Assembly: GCF_018137945.1 (NCBI RefSeq)
Contig: NZ_CP073089.1
Coordinates: 186,001 to 250,000 of the forward strand
Source of the DNA: Brevibacterium sp. W7.2
GTDB taxonomy: Bacteria > Actinomycetota > Actinomycetes > Actinomycetales > Brevibacteriaceae
Reading direction: 5' to 3'
Length of the DNA stretch: 64,000 nucleotides
Below, in pieces: positions 48,416 through 60,518 of this stretch (position 1 is its first letter; each line of letters starts with the position of its first letter). Position numbers and translations under genes: made by a program. The notes beneath the pieces are model-generated. The model saw only the letters and a list, made by a program, of their open reading frames with translations. It did not search any database and had not been told where the DNA came from.

Positions 48416-51400
48416 GTGATTGCCATGACGGGAGCCTTCTTCGGGGCTGCTGTCATTGCCTATCCGCTGGTGAGGATCCTCGGCCGCAACGCCTTCTTCC
48501 TCCTCGCCCTCGTCCCGCTGGCGGGATTCATCCTCACCCTCAGCGCCGCCTCGGCGCTCTTCGGCCCCGACGGCGCCCCGGTCGTGGAGAACCTCGACTG
48601 GCTTCCCGCGCTCGGACTCTCCGGCATCTTCCGCCTCGACATCCTCTCGTGGGTGATGAGTCTCATCGTCACCGGTGTGGGCACGCTCGTCCTCGTCTAC
48701 TGCGCCCGCTACTTCCCCGCCGACGAACCCGGCCTCGCCCGATTCGCCGCGGTGTTCATGGCGTTCGCGGGCATGATGTACGGACTCGTCCTCGCCGACG
48801 AGCTCCTCGTGCTCTTCGTGTTCTGGGAGGGCACGACGGTCTTCTCCTACCTCCTCATCGGCCACAGCCAGTCCCGGCGACGGTCCCGGCAGGCGGCCCT
48901 CCAGGCGCTCATCGTCACCACGGCCGGCGGCCTCGCGATGTTCGTCGGGATGGTCCTGCTCATCACCGCCACCGGCACCGGGTCGATGTCGGCCCTCGTC
49001 GAGCGCGCACAGCTGGGCATGGACACCGGCCCGGTCATCACCACCGCCGTCATCCTCATCCTCGTCGGCGCGGTCTCGAAGTCCGCGCTCCTGCCCTTCC
49101 ACTTCTGGCTGCCCGGCGCGATGGCCGCGCCCACTCCGGTCAGCGCGTATCTCCACGCCGCGGCCATGGTCAAGGCCGGCATCTACCTCATCCTGCGGCT
49201 CGCCCCCGGCTACCACAATCTGCCGGGCTGGACGGAGATCCTCCTCACCCTCGGTCTCCTGACGATGTTCATCGGCGGGTGGCAGGCGCTGCGGCAGACC
49301 GACCTCAAGCTCCTGCTCGCCTTCGGCACCGTCTCCCAGCTCGGGTTCCTCACGGTCATGGCCGCCTTCGGGTCACCCGACCTCACTCTGGCGGCGCTCG
49401 CCCTCCTCGTCGGCCACGCCCTCTTCAAGGCCTGCCTCTTCCTCTGCGTCGGCATCATCGACCACCGTGCCGGCACGCGCGACCTCACGAAGCTCTCCGG
49501 CGGCTGGAAGGCGTTCCCCGTCGTCGCCGTGTGCGCGACGATCGCCGCGGCCTCGATGGCCGGCATCCCGCCGACGCTCGGATTCGTCGCGAAGGAGGCC
49601 GTCTACTCGACGCTGCTCGAATCGGGGACGAAGGCCGGGGTCATCGCGCTCATCGGCATCATGATCGGCTCGATCCTCACCGTCGCCTACTCGGCGCGCT
49701 TCGTGTGGGGAGCGTTCTCCTCGAAGCCCGGCGTCGACGACATCGCCCGCCGCGACGAGAACGTCACCCTCGTCATCTCCCCGATCATCCTCGCCGCTCT
49801 CACCCTCATCCTCGGGCCCGCGGCCGGCGTCCTCGACCCCTATCTCAAGGCGTGGACCTCGGTGCTGCCGACGACGAACCCGGCCGACGGCGAGTACTAC
49901 CTGGCGCTCTGGCACGGCTTCGAACCCGCGCTCGGCCTCTCCGCGGTCACCGTGGCCGCCGGCCTCGTCCTCTTCTGGTTCCGCCGGACCGTCGCGAAGG
50001 TCCAGTCGACTCTGCCGGCGGGCATCGACTTCCACAACGTCTACCGCCGCCTCATCAGCGGCATGGAGGCGCTCGCGCTCTGGGTCACCGCACGCACGCA
50101 GCGCGGTTCGCTGCCGTTCTACCAGAGCGTCATCTACCTCGTCCTCATCGGCGGCGTCGGGCTCGCGCTCATCACGAACAACACGTGGCCGATCCGCTTC
50201 CAGCTCGCCGCGAGTCCGCTCGACTTCATCGTCGCCGCCGTCCTCATCGTCGTCGCGATCGCCGCGACCCGCGCGAAGAAGCGCTTCACCGCCGTCGTCG
50301 TCACCGGCATCTCCGGCTATGCCATGGTCGCGTTCTTCGCGTTCATCGGCGCCCCGGACCTTGCGCTCACGCAGGTCCTCGTCGAGACGATCACGATCGT
50401 CGTCTTCGTCCTCGTCCTCCGCCGCCTGCCCGCGCGGATCGGGCAGAGCACGGGGCGCTTCACCCCGGCGTGGCGGGCGATCATCGGCGCCGGCGTCGGC
50501 GTGACGATGATGGTCGTCGTCCTCCTCGCCGCCGGCGTGCGGATGTTCGACCCGGTCTCCGTGGACTTCGGCGAACTCGCCTACGTCATCGGCAACGGCC
50601 AGAACATCGTCAACGTCACCCTCGTCGACATCCGCGTGTGGGACACGTTCGGTGAGATCTCCGTCCTCGTCGCCGCCGGCACCGGAGTCGCCGGGCTCAT
50701 CTTCGTCCGCGGCCGCGAGGGCCACCTCGGCCGCTTCTCCCCGGACCGCACCGGCTTCGGCCGGGCCGGTCAGCTGCGCTTCCAGCCCGTGCCCGACGAG
50801 ATCGGCCCGCGCCGGGAGGCCGACAGCGACCATGAGGGTCTCGAGGAGCGCCGGGCCTCGTGGCTCATCGCCGGGCGCACGCTCGCCCCGCGCAACCGCT
50901 CGATCATCCTCGAGGTCACCGCGCGCCTGATCTTCCACGCCGTCCTCGTCTTCTCCGTCTACCTGCTCTTCACCGGGCACAACACCCCCGGCGGCGGTTT
51001 CGCCGGCGGTCTCGTCGCCGGTCTCGCCCTCGTCGTCCGCTACCTCGCGGGAGGCAAGTTCGAACTCGCCGAGGCGGCCCGCTTCACTCCCTCGGGCCTG
51101 CTCGGCACCGGGCTCATCCTCTCCGTGCTCACCGCGGTCGGCGGCTGGTTCTGGGGCGATGCGGTCTTCAAGTCGATCTACGTCGAGGGCACGCTCCCGC
51201 TCCTCGGCGAGCTCAAGTTCGGCACCCCGACGTTCTTCGACATCGGCGTCTACCTCATCGTCGTCGGCCTCATGCTCGACATCCTCCGCTCCCTCGGCGC
51301 CGAGGTCGACCTCCACCAGGAGCGCGACGAGCTCCTCCTCACCGACCGGCTCAACACCTCGCTCGGCCTCACCGAGCGCATCGGCGACGAAGCCGAGCAC

Positions 51401-51475
51401 CACGCGGTCTCCGAGATCCTCAACCGCGTCAACCACCTCGAAGTCGACAACGGCGCTGAAGGAGGACGGCTGTGA
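48416..51475 (+). CDS. mrpA: Na+/H+ antiporter subunit A with fused subunit B (MrpA/MnhA-B)
   Basis: A 1019-residue membrane protein with more than 20 helices. The NuoL/proton-translocating core (about residues 60-500) has the conserved [13 protein letters not shown] and [16 protein letters not shown]. The C-terminal part from about residue 826 is an MnhB-like domain ([21 protein letters not shown]), so subunit B is fused as in many actinobacteria. It is the largest part of the Mrp cation/proton antiporter (pH and sodium tolerance). The start is GTG 48416 with GGAGG nine bases upstream; ATG 48425 is too far from it. The gene ends in a GTGA overlap with mrpC and starts a nine-gene coupled series. 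Confidence 0.95.
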   Translation: MIAMTGAFFGAAVIAYPLVRILGRNAFFLLALVPLAGFILTLSAASALFGPDGAPVVENLDWLPALGLSGIFRLDILSWVMSLIVTGVGTLVLVYCARYFPADEPGLARFAAVFMAFAGMMYGLVLADELLVLFVFWEGTTVFSYLLIGHSQSRRRSRQAALQALIVTTAGGLAMFVGMVLLITATGTGSMSALVERAQLGMDTGPVITTAVILILVGAVSKSALLPFHFWLPGAMAAPTPVSAYLHAAAMVKAGIYLILRLAPGYHNLPGWTEILLTLGLLTMFIGGWQALRQTDLKLLLAFGTVSQLGFLTVMAAFGSPDLTLAALALLVGHALFKACLFLCVGIIDHRAGTRDLTKLSGGWKAFPVVAVCATIAAASMAGIPPTLGFVAKEAVYSTLLESGTKAGVIALIGIMIGSILTVAYSARFVWGAFSSKPGVDDIARRDENVTLVISPIILAALTLILGPAAGVLDPYLKAWTSVLPTTNPADGEYYLALWHGFEPALGLSAVTVAAGLVLFWFRRTVAKVQSTLPAGIDFHNVYRRLISGMEALALWVTARTQRGSLPFYQSVIYLVLIGGVGLALITNNTWPIRFQLAASPLDFIVAAVLIVVAIAATRAKKRFTAVVVTGISGYAMVAFFAFIGAPDLALTQVLVETITIVVFVLVLRRLPARIGQSTGRFTPAWRAIIGAGVGVTMMVVVLLAAGVRMFDPVSVDFGELAYVIGNGQNIVNVTLVDIRVWDTFGEISVLVAAGTGVAGLIFVRGREGHLGRFSPDRTGFGRAGQLRFQPVPDEIGPRREADSDHEGLEERRASWLIAGRTLAPRNRSIILEVTARLIFHAVLVFSVYLLFTGHNTPGGGFAGGLVAGLALVVRYLAGGKFELAEAARFTPSGLLGTGLILSVLTAVGGWFWGDAVFKSIYVEGTLPLLGELKFGTPTFFDIGVYLIVVGLMLDILRSLGAEVDLHQERDELLLTDRLNTSLGLTERIGDEAEHHAVSEILNRVNHLEVDNGAEGGRL

Positions 51476-52133
51476 GTCTGCCCTTCGTCATGGTCCTCGC
51501 GATGGGAGTGCTCTTCGCGTGCGGCGTCTACCTCATGCTCGAGCGCTCCCTGACCCGAGTGCTGCTCGGCTTCATCCTGCTCGGCAACGCCGTCAACCTC
51601 CTCATCATCCTCACCGCCGGGCGCGGCAGGCCGCCGCTGACCGACGGGAAGAACCTCTCGACGGTGGGCATGTCCGACCCGCTGCCGCAGGCCCTCGTCC
51701 TCACCGCGATCGTCATCACCTTCGCGGTCACCGCGTTCCTCCTCGCGATGATCTACCGCTCATGGCGACTCGTGCGCGCCGACTCCCTCCAGGACGACGC
51801 CGCCGACCTCCAGGTCGCGATCACGAAGATGATCAACTCGGAGGCCGAAGGCGGCACCGACTACGACGACACCGAGTTCGGCGACGAGGCCGAGAGCCCG
51901 ATCCGCGGGGCCGTCGACCTCGACGACGACGGCACCCCGGCAGAGCGGAAGGCCGAGGCCGCCGAGGAATCCGATGCGGACGAGGGCCCCGCCTCGGCGC
52001 CGGGAAGGACCACCGGGGGCACCGACAGCACTGACCGCACCGCCGACCCCGGCCGCACCGAGACGACGGGAAGAACCGACACGACGGGTCGCACCGACAC
52101 GACCGAGAGCACACGGGAGAAGGGGGAGGACCG

Positions 52134-52137
<4 letters not shown>
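51472..52137 (+). CDS. mrpC: Mrp antiporter subunit C with extended hydrophilic tail
   Basis: A 221-residue NuoK-like subunit. Three membrane helices lie within residues about 2-100 ([40 protein letters not shown]). After about residue 115 comes an acidic, Gly/Thr/Asp-rich tail of about 100 residues with repeats of [10 protein letters not shown] type. MrpC is normally about 110-170 residues, so the tail is unusual. It carries a CCGCCTCGGCG motif (about 51990). GTG start at 51472 overlaps mrpA; its stop overlaps mrpD (ATGA). Confidence 0.95.
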
Positions 52138-53713
<1,576 letters not shown>

Positions 53714-53714
<1 letters not shown>

Positions 53715-54307
53715 TGACGCCGCGCACACCGGTGAACAAGGGCCGCCGGATCATCCAGCAGCTCGTCCTCGTCTTCTTCCTCGTCGTCCTCTGGGTGATG
53801 CTGTGGGATTCGCTCACAGTGCTCAGCGTCGTCACCGGCATCATCCTCGCGTTCCTCGTCACCCGGGTCTTCTACCTGCCGCCGGTCGTCCTCTCCGGCC
53901 GCTTCAACATCCTCCACGCCGCGGTCTTCGCCGGCTGGTTCCTCTACTCGATGGTCATCGCGTCGGTCGAGGTCGCGTGGTTCTCGTTCCGCCCGAAGGC
54001 CGTGGGTGCCGGATCGGTCATCGCCGCAGACCTGCGGACACGCTCGGACCTCATGATGACGCTCGTCGCCGACACCGCGAGCCTCATCCCCGGCTCGATC
54101 ATCGTCGACAGCGACCGCGCCCGCGGACGCCTCTACCTCCACGTCCTCGACGCCGACACCGACGAGAAGATCCTCGCCGCGAAGAAGCAGGTCTACGACA
54201 TCGAGGGCCTGCTCATCAAGGCGCTCGGGTCGACCCGTGACCTCGCCGCGCTCAAGGTCGACCCCGACCCGCTCGCCGCGTCCGCCGAGAGAGGAGGGAC
54301 CCGATGA
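53714..54307 (+). CDS. mrpE: Mrp antiporter subunit E (MnhE)
   Basis: A 197-residue subunit. Hydrophobic helices at about 16-55 and a conserved motif DTASLIPGSIIVDSD in the cytoplasmic part mark the MnhE family. ATG 53714 shares one base with the mrpD stop; the much longer frame open upstream of it is only the shadow of mrpD. The stop overlaps the mrpF start by four bases. It is required for assembly of the antiporter complex in other bacteria (known). Confidence 0.95.
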
Positions 54308-54996
54308 ACGGCCTCGTCGTCACCGTCATCATCGCCGTCGCGACGATCCTCTTCGCCGCCTCGGTGTTCGTCGCCCTCTACCGCGTCATCCGCGGCCCCT
54401 CGATCCTCGACCGCATGATCGGCACCGACGTCATCCTCGCCTCCATCATGTGCGGTCTCGGCGCGTTCATGGCCGTGACCGGCCGCACCGACCTGCTGCC
54501 CGTGCTCATCGTCCTCGCGATGCTCGGCTTCGTCGGGTCCGTGAGCGTCTCCCGCTACGTCTCGAAGTCCGATTCGATGACCCCGGGCGCCGAGGCGGGG
54601 GCGCTGAGCGACTTCTCCGCCTCCGACTGGCACATGCCGAAGAGCGAGACCGCCGCCACCGGTGACGCCCAGTCCGCTCGGGAGGCGGCGTGGGCCGAGG
54701 ACGTCGCCCGCGGCATCTCGAACGTCCCCGACGGACCCGTCGAGATCACCGTCCGCGACGAGGTCGTCGTCCCGGATCCGGGCCCCGCCGAGGCGACGAC
54801 CGCCTCGGCGACACCCGATGACGAGCGCGGAGAAGGCGCCGGCAGCGGTCCCGACGCGGGACCCGATGACGAGCTCGCCGGCGAATCGCCTGACGGGGCG
54901 GCAGGTGCCGCGAAGGGCGACGGGCTCGCCGGGCCCACCGATGCGGTCGGGCGGCATCGGCACGACGACGGGAAGGGGGGACACGATGGTCCTTGA
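54304..54996 (+). CDS. mrpF: Mrp antiporter subunit F with very long C-terminal extension
   Basis: The MrpF core covers residues about 1-92 with three helices and the signature RGPSILDRMIGTDVI. The usual length of MrpF is about 90; here about 138 more residues follow, acidic and Ala/Gly/Asp-rich, ending in a His/Gly-rich stretch (HRHDDGKGGHDGP). The extension contains both orientations of the GCCGAGGCG motif (54786 and 54800). The 3' end overlaps mrpG by 11 bases. Function of the tail unknown; it is probably disordered and cytoplasmic. Confidence 0.93.
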   Translation: MNGLVVTVIIAVATILFAASVFVALYRVIRGPSILDRMIGTDVILASIMCGLGAFMAVTGRTDLLPVLIVLAMLGFVGSVSVSRYVSKSDSMTPGAEAGALSDFSASDWHMPKSETAATGDAQSAREAAWAEDVARGISNVPDGPVEITVRDEVVVPDPGPAEATTASATPDDERGEGAGSGPDAGPDDELAGESPDGAAGAAKGDGLAGPTDAVGRHRHDDGKGGHDGP

Positions 54997-55381
54997 TCTC
55001 ATCAGCGCGATCCTCATCCTCCTCGGCGCGCTCCTCTCGCTCGCAGCCGCGGTCGGTCTGCTCCGGTTCGGGGACCTGCTCTCGCGGATGCACGCGAGTG
55101 CGAAGCCCCAGGTGCTCGGCCTCGTCCTCATCGCGATCGCCATCGCCATCCAGTTCCCGACGTGGGCGACGGTGACGACGCTGGCGATCATCGTGTCGTT
55201 CCAGCTCGTGACGATTCCCGTCGCCACCCACATGGTCGGTCGCGCCGGCTATCGCACCAAGCACCTGCGTCGATCTATGCTGTATCGAGATGAGCTGGCC
55301 GAAGCCGTCGATCGCGCGGAGGCCAGGGAGACGGCCCGTGAGCGCCGACGAGAGTTCGGAACGGACGAACATGACGGTTGA
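54986..55381 (+). CDS. mrpG: Mrp antiporter subunit G (MnhG)
   Basis: A 131-residue subunit with three helices and the MnhG motif GLLRFGDLLSRMHASAKPQVLG. The start at ATG 54986 has GGAAGGGGGG upstream and lies within the end of mrpF. The basic tail (AEARETARERRREFGTDEHDG) overlaps the start of the response regulator, so the antiporter and two-component genes are physically coupled. Confidence 0.95.
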   Translation: MVLDLISAILILLGALLSLAAAVGLLRFGDLLSRMHASAKPQVLGLVLIAIAIAIQFPTWATVTTLAIIVSFQLVTIPVATHMVGRAGYRTKHLRRSMLYRDELAEAVDRAEARETARERRREFGTDEHDG

Positions 55382-56123
55382 CAACCAGCGAGACCAGCAG
55401 CCGCTGGTGCTCGTGGCCGACGACGAGCCGGATGTGCTCGGCGCGGTGGTGCCCTTCCTTCAGCGCTCGGGGTTCCGGGTGCTCGCCGCCGGTGACGGAC
55501 TGCTCGCCCTCGACGAGATCCGCCGCCACCAGCCCGACGTCTGCGTCCTCGACGTGCTCATGCCCGGGGCCGACGGTCGGCAGGTGCTGCGCACCCTGCG
55601 GCAGGAGGAGAACTGGGTGCCGGTCCTCCTCCTCACTCAGGTCGGGGAGGCCGTGGAGCGGGCGATGGCGCTGGAAGAGGGCGCCGACGACTACCTCAAC
55701 AAGCCCTTCGACCCCCATGAGCTCGTCGCCCGGATCCGCGCGGTGCTGCGCCGGACCCGGAGTGAGGGCCCGCCGCTCGCGACCGCCCCGGTGCTCGTCT
55801 CGAGCTTCGGGCTGAGGGTCGACCGGGTCGGCCGGCGCGCGTGGCTCGGGCAGCGCGAACTCGTCATCACGCCCAAGGGCTTCACCCTGCTCGAATACCT
55901 CATGGTCCATCAGGACGAACTCATCGACCGCGCCCGGCTCCTCGAAGTCCTCTGGGGATTCGAGGAGGCCGTGGGCACCCGCGCCGTCGACTCCCGGGTC
56001 GCCGAGCTGCGGCGAGTGCTCGGCGAGGATGCCGCCGAACCGCGGTGGATCGCGACCGTCCAGGGCCGGGGCTACCGTTTCGTCGGCGACGTCCACGGTG
56101 AGGAAGGACTCCGACGGATATGA
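55371..56123 (+). CDS. OmpR-family response regulator of the Mrp operon
   Basis: A 250-residue regulator. The receiver has the acidic pair ADDEPD (about 16-21), phospho-acceptor Asp61 in CVLDVLMPGADG and the Lys of DYLNKPFDP (about 110). The winged-helix DNA-binding domain (about 150-245) has the OmpR-type GYRF at its end. I favour ATG 55371, inside the mrpG end; GTG 55338 is an in-frame alternative adding 11 residues. The stop overlaps the kinase start (ATGA). It may regulate the Mrp operon or a sodium/pH response; targets are unknown. Confidence 0.93.
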   Translation: MTVDNQRDQQPLVLVADDEPDVLGAVVPFLQRSGFRVLAAGDGLLALDEIRRHQPDVCVLDVLMPGADGRQVLRTLRQEENWVPVLLLTQVGEAVERAMALEEGADDYLNKPFDPHELVARIRAVLRRTRSEGPPLATAPVLVSSFGLRVDRVGRRAWLGQRELVITPKGFTLLEYLMVHQDELIDRARLLEVLWGFEEAVGTRAVDSRVAELRRVLGEDAAEPRWIATVQGRGYRFVGDVHGEEGLRRI

Positions 56124-58219
56124 CGAACTTCCTGGTCATCGAGGTCCAGATCTGGCTGTTCCTCCTCATCCTCGTCCTCGTCCTCGCGGGGCTCGCGGCG
56201 GCAGTGTTCTTCGGCTGGCGGCGTCTCAAGCGCCGGGAGGCCGCGCTGCGCGAGTCGATCGAGTCCGCGGCTGCCGAGGATTCGCTCGCCAAGCGCAATC
56301 GGATGCTCATCCGCCTCGACCACGAGCTGAAGAATCCGCTCACCGCCCTGCGGACGTCGGCGGCGACGATCCGTGAGGTGTCCCGACAGGGCGGCACGCT
56401 CGCCGAGGTGGAGCCCTCGGCCAAGCAGGTCGACATCTCCTCCCGCCGGGTCGCGCGTCTGCTCGCCGACCTGCGCAAACTCGCCGATGTCGAGACCCGC
56501 ATCATCGAGTACTCCCGCGTCGACCTCGACCGTCTCATCCATCAGGCCGTCGAGGACGCCTCGACCGCCCCGGGCGCCGAGGATCGGATGATCGTGGCGA
56601 CGGTCGCGCGTGCTCCCTGGCGCCTGCCCGACGTCGCCGGTGAGGAGGATCTCCTCCTCACCGCGATCCTCAATCTGCTCGGCAATGCACTCAAGTACTC
56701 CTCGCAGGCCGAAGTCGTCGAACTCCGCGCGAACGAGCAGATCATCGACAACCATCGGTGGGTCGTCGTCGAGGTCGCCGACACCGGCAGCGGCATCCCG
56801 TTGGGGGAGCAGGACCAGGTGTGGGACGAACTCTCCCGCGGCTCGCGGGTGCGCGCCGTCGCCGGTTCGGGCATGGGCCTCTCCCTCGTCCGCTCGATCG
56901 TCGCCCGCCACGGCGGGTCGGTGCAGCTCTTCAGCCAGGAGGGCGTCGGCACCTCGGTGCGCATGGTCCTTCCCGTCCTCGCCGACGCCGATCCGGTCGG
57001 GGCGCCTCCGATGGCCGAGGGCGGTGCCCACGCAGCTGCCGGCTCGCATCCCGTTCAGCCAGTGCAGAACCCCGATATGCGCCACGCCCCCGGGTTCCTC
57101 CCGCCGCGTCAGCCGAGCGAGGCCGAACTCAACGGGCGGATCCTCGGCACGCCGAGGCGGACATCGAAGCGCCGCCTCGAACGCGTCGACGGCACGCTCA
57201 TCGATCGCTCGACGGGGGAGTCCGTCGGCAGCGGCAGCGGGTTCCCCGTCGACTCCGGTCAGCATTCGCAGTTCAAGCCCGGGACGCGGTCGCCCCAGAG
57301 CGGCCAGCCGCAGAGTGGCCAGCCGCAGAGTGGCCAGCCCCAGGGCAGCCAACCCCACAGTGGTGGTGTGTCTGTCGAGGGCCAGGCCCAGAGCGGTGGT
57401 GTGCCAGTGGGCAGTCAGCCGCAGGGCCGCGGTATGCCGGCGGGTGCGCCGCAGCCCAACAGCGGACCCCAGCGGGTGCCTCATGGCGGTGGACAATCCG
57501 ACAGCGGTCCGCAGCAGCGACCGCCACAGCAGCAGGTTCCGCAACAGCAGCATGGCGTCCCGCAGCAGGGAATCCCGCAGCAGCAGGGAGCGCAGTCTCC
57601 GCAGGGTCGGCCCGCGGCGATGCCGCAGGGGCCGGGCGCGCAGCGGCCCGGCGGTCACCAGCCCGTGGGCAGCCAACCCGGCGGCTACCCGGCCCAAGGT
57701 CCCGGACAGCGCTCGGGACCAGGCTACGGGCAGGGTCCCCACCAGGGCGTCCCCGGCGCTCAGGGCGCAGGACACCAGCGGTCCGGCCAAGGGCTTCCCG
57801 CCGGAGTCCCGGGGCAACAGGGCGGTCAGCAGTTCGGTGTCCCCGAGCACCGGCGCTTCGCCGATCCCACGCGCCGTCCGACACCGCAGCCCGGTGGCCA
57901 GCCTGGCGCTCAGCCCGGATCTCAGCCGCAGCCGCACGATGGCCGTCAGGCGGTGAGTGGTCAGCCGCAGCCGAACGCGCAGGCGGGCTACGGCGATCGA
58001 CAGCCCCAGGGCGGCCAGCCGGGCAATGCGCAGCCCCAGGGCGGCCACCCTCACGGCAGCCAGCCGGCTTCACCGCAGTCCGGCGTTCCTCAGCCTGGCA
58101 CTGCTCAGCCGGGCACTGCTCAGCCTGGCCCGGCGCAGCCTGATCCATCACAGCCCGGTGCGGCCGACCAGCCGTTCCCGAGCCGGCGCGATCTGCGCAG
58201 GAGGAACGACTCGCGATGA
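56120..58219 (+). CDS. Sensor histidine kinase with ~300-residue Gln/Pro/Gly-rich tail
   Basis: A 699-residue kinase. One N-terminal membrane helix (about residues 8-32) with no large extracellular domain; His68 in RLDHELKNPLTALR, N box LLGNALKYS and G boxes VADTGSGIP and GSGMGLSLV complete the core by about residue 290. From about 380 to 695 the sequence is rich in Gln, Pro, Gly and Ser, beginning with SGQPQ units (15-bp DNA repeats at 57296-57355). Such a C-terminal tail after the ATPase domain is very unusual and may act as an interaction or condensation region. The operon position links it to the Mrp antiporter; its stop overlaps the lipoprotein gene. Confidence 0.92.
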   Translation: MTNFLVIEVQIWLFLLILVLVLAGLAAAVFFGWRRLKRREAALRESIESAAAEDSLAKRNRMLIRLDHELKNPLTALRTSAATIREVSRQGGTLAEVEPSAKQVDISSRRVARLLADLRKLADVETRIIEYSRVDLDRLIHQAVEDASTAPGAEDRMIVATVARAPWRLPDVAGEEDLLLTAILNLLGNALKYSSQAEVVELRANEQIIDNHRWVVVEVADTGSGIPLGEQDQVWDELSRGSRVRAVAGSGMGLSLVRSIVARHGGSVQLFSQEGVGTSVRMVLPVLADADPVGAPPMAEGGAHAAAGSHPVQPVQNPDMRHAPGFLPPRQPSEAELNGRILGTPRRTSKRRLERVDGTLIDRSTGESVGSGSGFPVDSGQHSQFKPGTRSPQSGQPQSGQPQSGQPQGSQPHSGGVSVEGQAQSGGVPVGSQPQGRGMPAGAPQPNSGPQRVPHGGGQSDSGPQQRPPQQQVPQQQHGVPQQGIPQQQGAQSPQGRPAAMPQGPGAQRPGGHQPVGSQPGGYPAQGPGQRSGPGYGQGPHQGVPGAQGAGHQRSGQGLPAGVPGQQGGQQFGVPEHRRFADPTRRPTPQPGGQPGAQPGSQPQPHDGRQAVSGQPQPNAQAGYGDRQPQGGQPGNAQPQGGHPHGSQPASPQSGVPQPGTAQPGTAQPGPAQPDPSQPGAADQPFPSRRDLRRRNDSR

Positions 58220-58902
58220 CGAGACCGGTGGTCCGCACAGTCACCGCGGTCAGCGCCGCCGCCTCCCTCCTGCTCAGCGGGTGCGCCGTCCTGCAGGTCC
58301 GCACCGCCGAACGCGACTCGGGACCGCTCGCCGTCGGCGTCCAGGAGGAGCCGGGCGAGCCGACGGAGGAGCCGACCGGCCCCACGGTTCCCGAGGGCAT
58401 GGAGATGAAGTCGCACAACCTCGGCGCGGAATGCCCGGTCAATGTCAGCTTCGCGATCGGCCCCGACTGGTTCGACGGCAGCAGCAGCCCGGCGTTCATC
58501 GTCTACAGCCGGGGGACGTCGATCACCGACAGCGACACCATCATCATCTCGTGCAACGAGGCCTTCGACGACTCACCCAAGGCGGTCGTCGACGGGAAGA
58601 AGCAGTACCAGTTCTCCGAACAGGGATCGACGGTCAACGCCGAGCGCACCGGCTCGATCGCATCGGGCTACTTCTGGACGTACCAGGCAGTGCTCGGAGA
58701 GGACGAGATCTTCGCGATCAACCAGGAGCCGACCGTCATGTACGGCGCGACCCTGGGGTATCAGACGAACGGCCGCCTCGTGAACATCAGCGTCGAGATG
58801 CGCGCGCTGCAGACCGACGAGGCCGCCGCCGAGGACTTCAAGAAGATGCTGCCGACGCTCACCGTCGACGGCGAACCGGTTCCTTCACCGACCTTCAAAT
58901 GA
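58216..58902 (+). CDS. Lipoprotein at the end of the Mrp/two-component operon
   Basis: A 228-residue lipoprotein: signal peptide with lipobox LLLSGC (Cys23), then an acidic Pro/Glu-rich tether and a single folded domain with a cysteine pair (about residues 73 and 113). I do not recognise the domain. Its ATG overlaps the kinase stop by four bases. Since the kinase has almost no extracellular part, this outward-facing lipoprotein may be the input sensor (inference from arrangement only). Confidence 0.85.
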   Translation: MTRPVVRTVTAVSAAASLLLSGCAVLQVRTAERDSGPLAVGVQEEPGEPTEEPTGPTVPEGMEMKSHNLGAECPVNVSFAIGPDWFDGSSSPAFIVYSRGTSITDSDTIIISCNEAFDDSPKAVVDGKKQYQFSEQGSTVNAERTGSIASGYFWTYQAVLGEDEIFAINQEPTVMYGATLGYQTNGRLVNISVEMRALQTDEAAAEDFKKMLPTLTVDGEPVPSPTFK

Positions 58903-58998
58903 GCTGACGGCGACGGCACCGGGCACCGACCGGCACGGTCGACTGCCGGCGCCCCGGACGACCGCGGCCGTCCGCTGACCCGCAGGGCAGCGACCGTC

Positions 58999-60399
58999 CT
59001 ACCGGCGCGAGCTCTCGAGGCCCGTCGGCCACTTCGCGCCGTTGGCCCAGTAGGCGGAGATCTCCGAGAGGTCGCGGCCCTTCGTCTCCGGGGCGAAGCG
59101 GAAGACGAAGAGGAACGCGAGCACGGAGAGCGCACCGAAGACGAGGAAGACGCCCGCGCCGCCGATGAGCTCGAGCAGCCCGGGGAAGAACTGGGCGACG
59201 ATCGCATTGGCGACGAGGTCCGCGGTGAGCATGAGCGAGGCGCCGAGCGCCCGGTACTTCGCGGGGAAGGTCTCACCCGCGTAGACCCAGACCAGCGAGC
59301 CGAAGCCGAACGTATAGCCCATCGTGAACGCGATGATGCCGATGACCCCGAAGACCGTGCCGCCGGTCGTGCTGCCCGCTTCGCCGCCGAGGCTGAAGGT
59401 GAGGACGAGGACGACTGTCGAGACGATCATCACCCCGATGCCGGTGAGCAGCACCGGCCGCCGCCCGAAGCGGTCGACGATGAACATCGAGACGATGACC
59501 GCGGCCAGCGCGAAGGTCTGGACGATCGCCGGCAGGCCGAGCAGTGCGCCGTAGCCGCTGAAGCCCATCGACTCGAAGATCGAGGGCGCGTAGTAGATCG
59601 TCGCGTTGATGCCGGTGATCTGGATGAAGAAGCCGAGCCCGATGACGAAGAGCGTGGCCTTGAGCAGATGGCCGCGGAACATGTCGACGAGGCGGCCGCT
59701 CTCCTGATTGAGCTCGGTGCGGATCTGCCCGAGATCCCGGTCGACGTCGCGGTCCGGATCGAGCGCACGGAGGGCATCGGCCGCCTCGGCGTCGCGTCCC
59801 TTGAGCATGAGCCAGTGCGGGGTCTCCCTGACCTTGAGCAGCAGGAGGAAGACGATCGCCGCGGGCACCGCGGCGAGTCCGAGCATGAGGCGCCACGATT
59901 CGATGAGCGCGAGTCCCCAGCACACGAGGTAGCCGGCGATGATGCCGATGACGGTCGTCACCTGGTAGGCCACGAGGAGGCCGCCGCGGACGTTCGTCGG
60001 CGAGGACTCGGCGATGAAGACGGGGACGACGGCCAGGGCGATGCCGATCGCGACGCCGAGGAGGAGGCGGGCGATGAGCAGGGAGAGATAGCCGGGGGCG
60101 AAGCCGGAGATGACGGAGAAGACGATGTAGCCGGCGGCGATGAGGAACATCGACTTCTTGCGGCCGATCGCGTTCGACAGCGGACCGCCGATGATCGCCC
60201 CGACGATCTGACCGATGACGACGGCGGTCGCGAGACCGCCGAGTTCGGCGCTGCTCAGGCCCAGATCCCCTTCGAGGAAGAGGAGGGCGCCGGCGATGTT
60301 GGAGATGTCGTACCCGTAGGTGATGCCGAGTGCGACGGCCGCGAACGCGACGATCGTGACGAGCCGCGGTGCCCGCCCCAGGTCGGTGAGGAATGCCAC
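58999..60399 (-). CDS. MFS sugar porter (SP family)
   Basis: A 466-residue 12-helix sugar transporter. SP signatures are present: NAIGRKKSM between helices 2 and 3, the RETPHWLMLKGR loop (normally ESPRWL), QITGINATIYYAPSIFE in helix 7, VDRFGRRPVLL, and the C-terminal PETKGRDLSEI. I chose GTG 60399 with AAGGAG upstream; the longer frame to 60456 lies in the promoter. It is divergent from the SIS/ROK/PfkB/aldolase operon and probably brings in its sugar (hexose or polyol); the exact substrate is not determined. Confidence 0.92.
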   Translation of the reverse strand: MAFLTDLGRAPRLVTIVAFAAVALGITYGYDISNIAGALLFLEGDLGLSSAELGGLATAVVIGQIVGAIIGGPLSNAIGRKKSMFLIAAGYIVFSVISGFAPGYLSLLIARLLLGVAIGIALAVVPVFIAESSPTNVRGGLLVAYQVTTVIGIIAGYLVCWGLALIESWRLMLGLAAVPAAIVFLLLLKVRETPHWLMLKGRDAEAADALRALDPDRDVDRDLGQIRTELNQESGRLVDMFRGHLLKATLFVIGLGFFIQITGINATIYYAPSIFESMGFSGYGALLGLPAIVQTFALAAVIVSMFIVDRFGRRPVLLTGIGVMIVSTVVLVLTFSLGGEAGSTTGGTVFGVIGIIAFTMGYTFGFGSLVWVYAGETFPAKYRALGASLMLTADLVANAIVAQFFPGLLELIGGAGVFLVFGALSVLAFLFVFRFAPETKGRDLSEISAYWANGAKWPTGLESSRR

Positions 60400-60451
60400 G
60401 TGACTGCTCCTTTGCGAGATGTGAACCACAGGTAACCGTACACGAATACTA

Positions 60452-60463
60452 TCCACTTGTGGA
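60452..60463. promoter_or_regulatory. 12-bp palindrome in the divergent sugar-locus promoter
   Basis: TCCACTTGTGGA is a perfect palindrome in the 119-bp A/T-richer spacer between the sugar transporter and the SIS gene, 53 and 56 bp from their starts. A central site like this fits one repressor acting on both operons; the regulator gene is not in the window. Confidence 0.55.
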
Positions 60464-60518
60464 GAAATATGCCATGATAATGATTGATTGAATCGAAAAA
60501 CGATCAGGAGAATGAGTA

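Noticed and set aside
49373..51436. 687-residue minus-strand open frame opposite mrpA
   Set aside because: Antisense shadow with very high Glu/Asp/Arg content and no domain; mrpA is certain.
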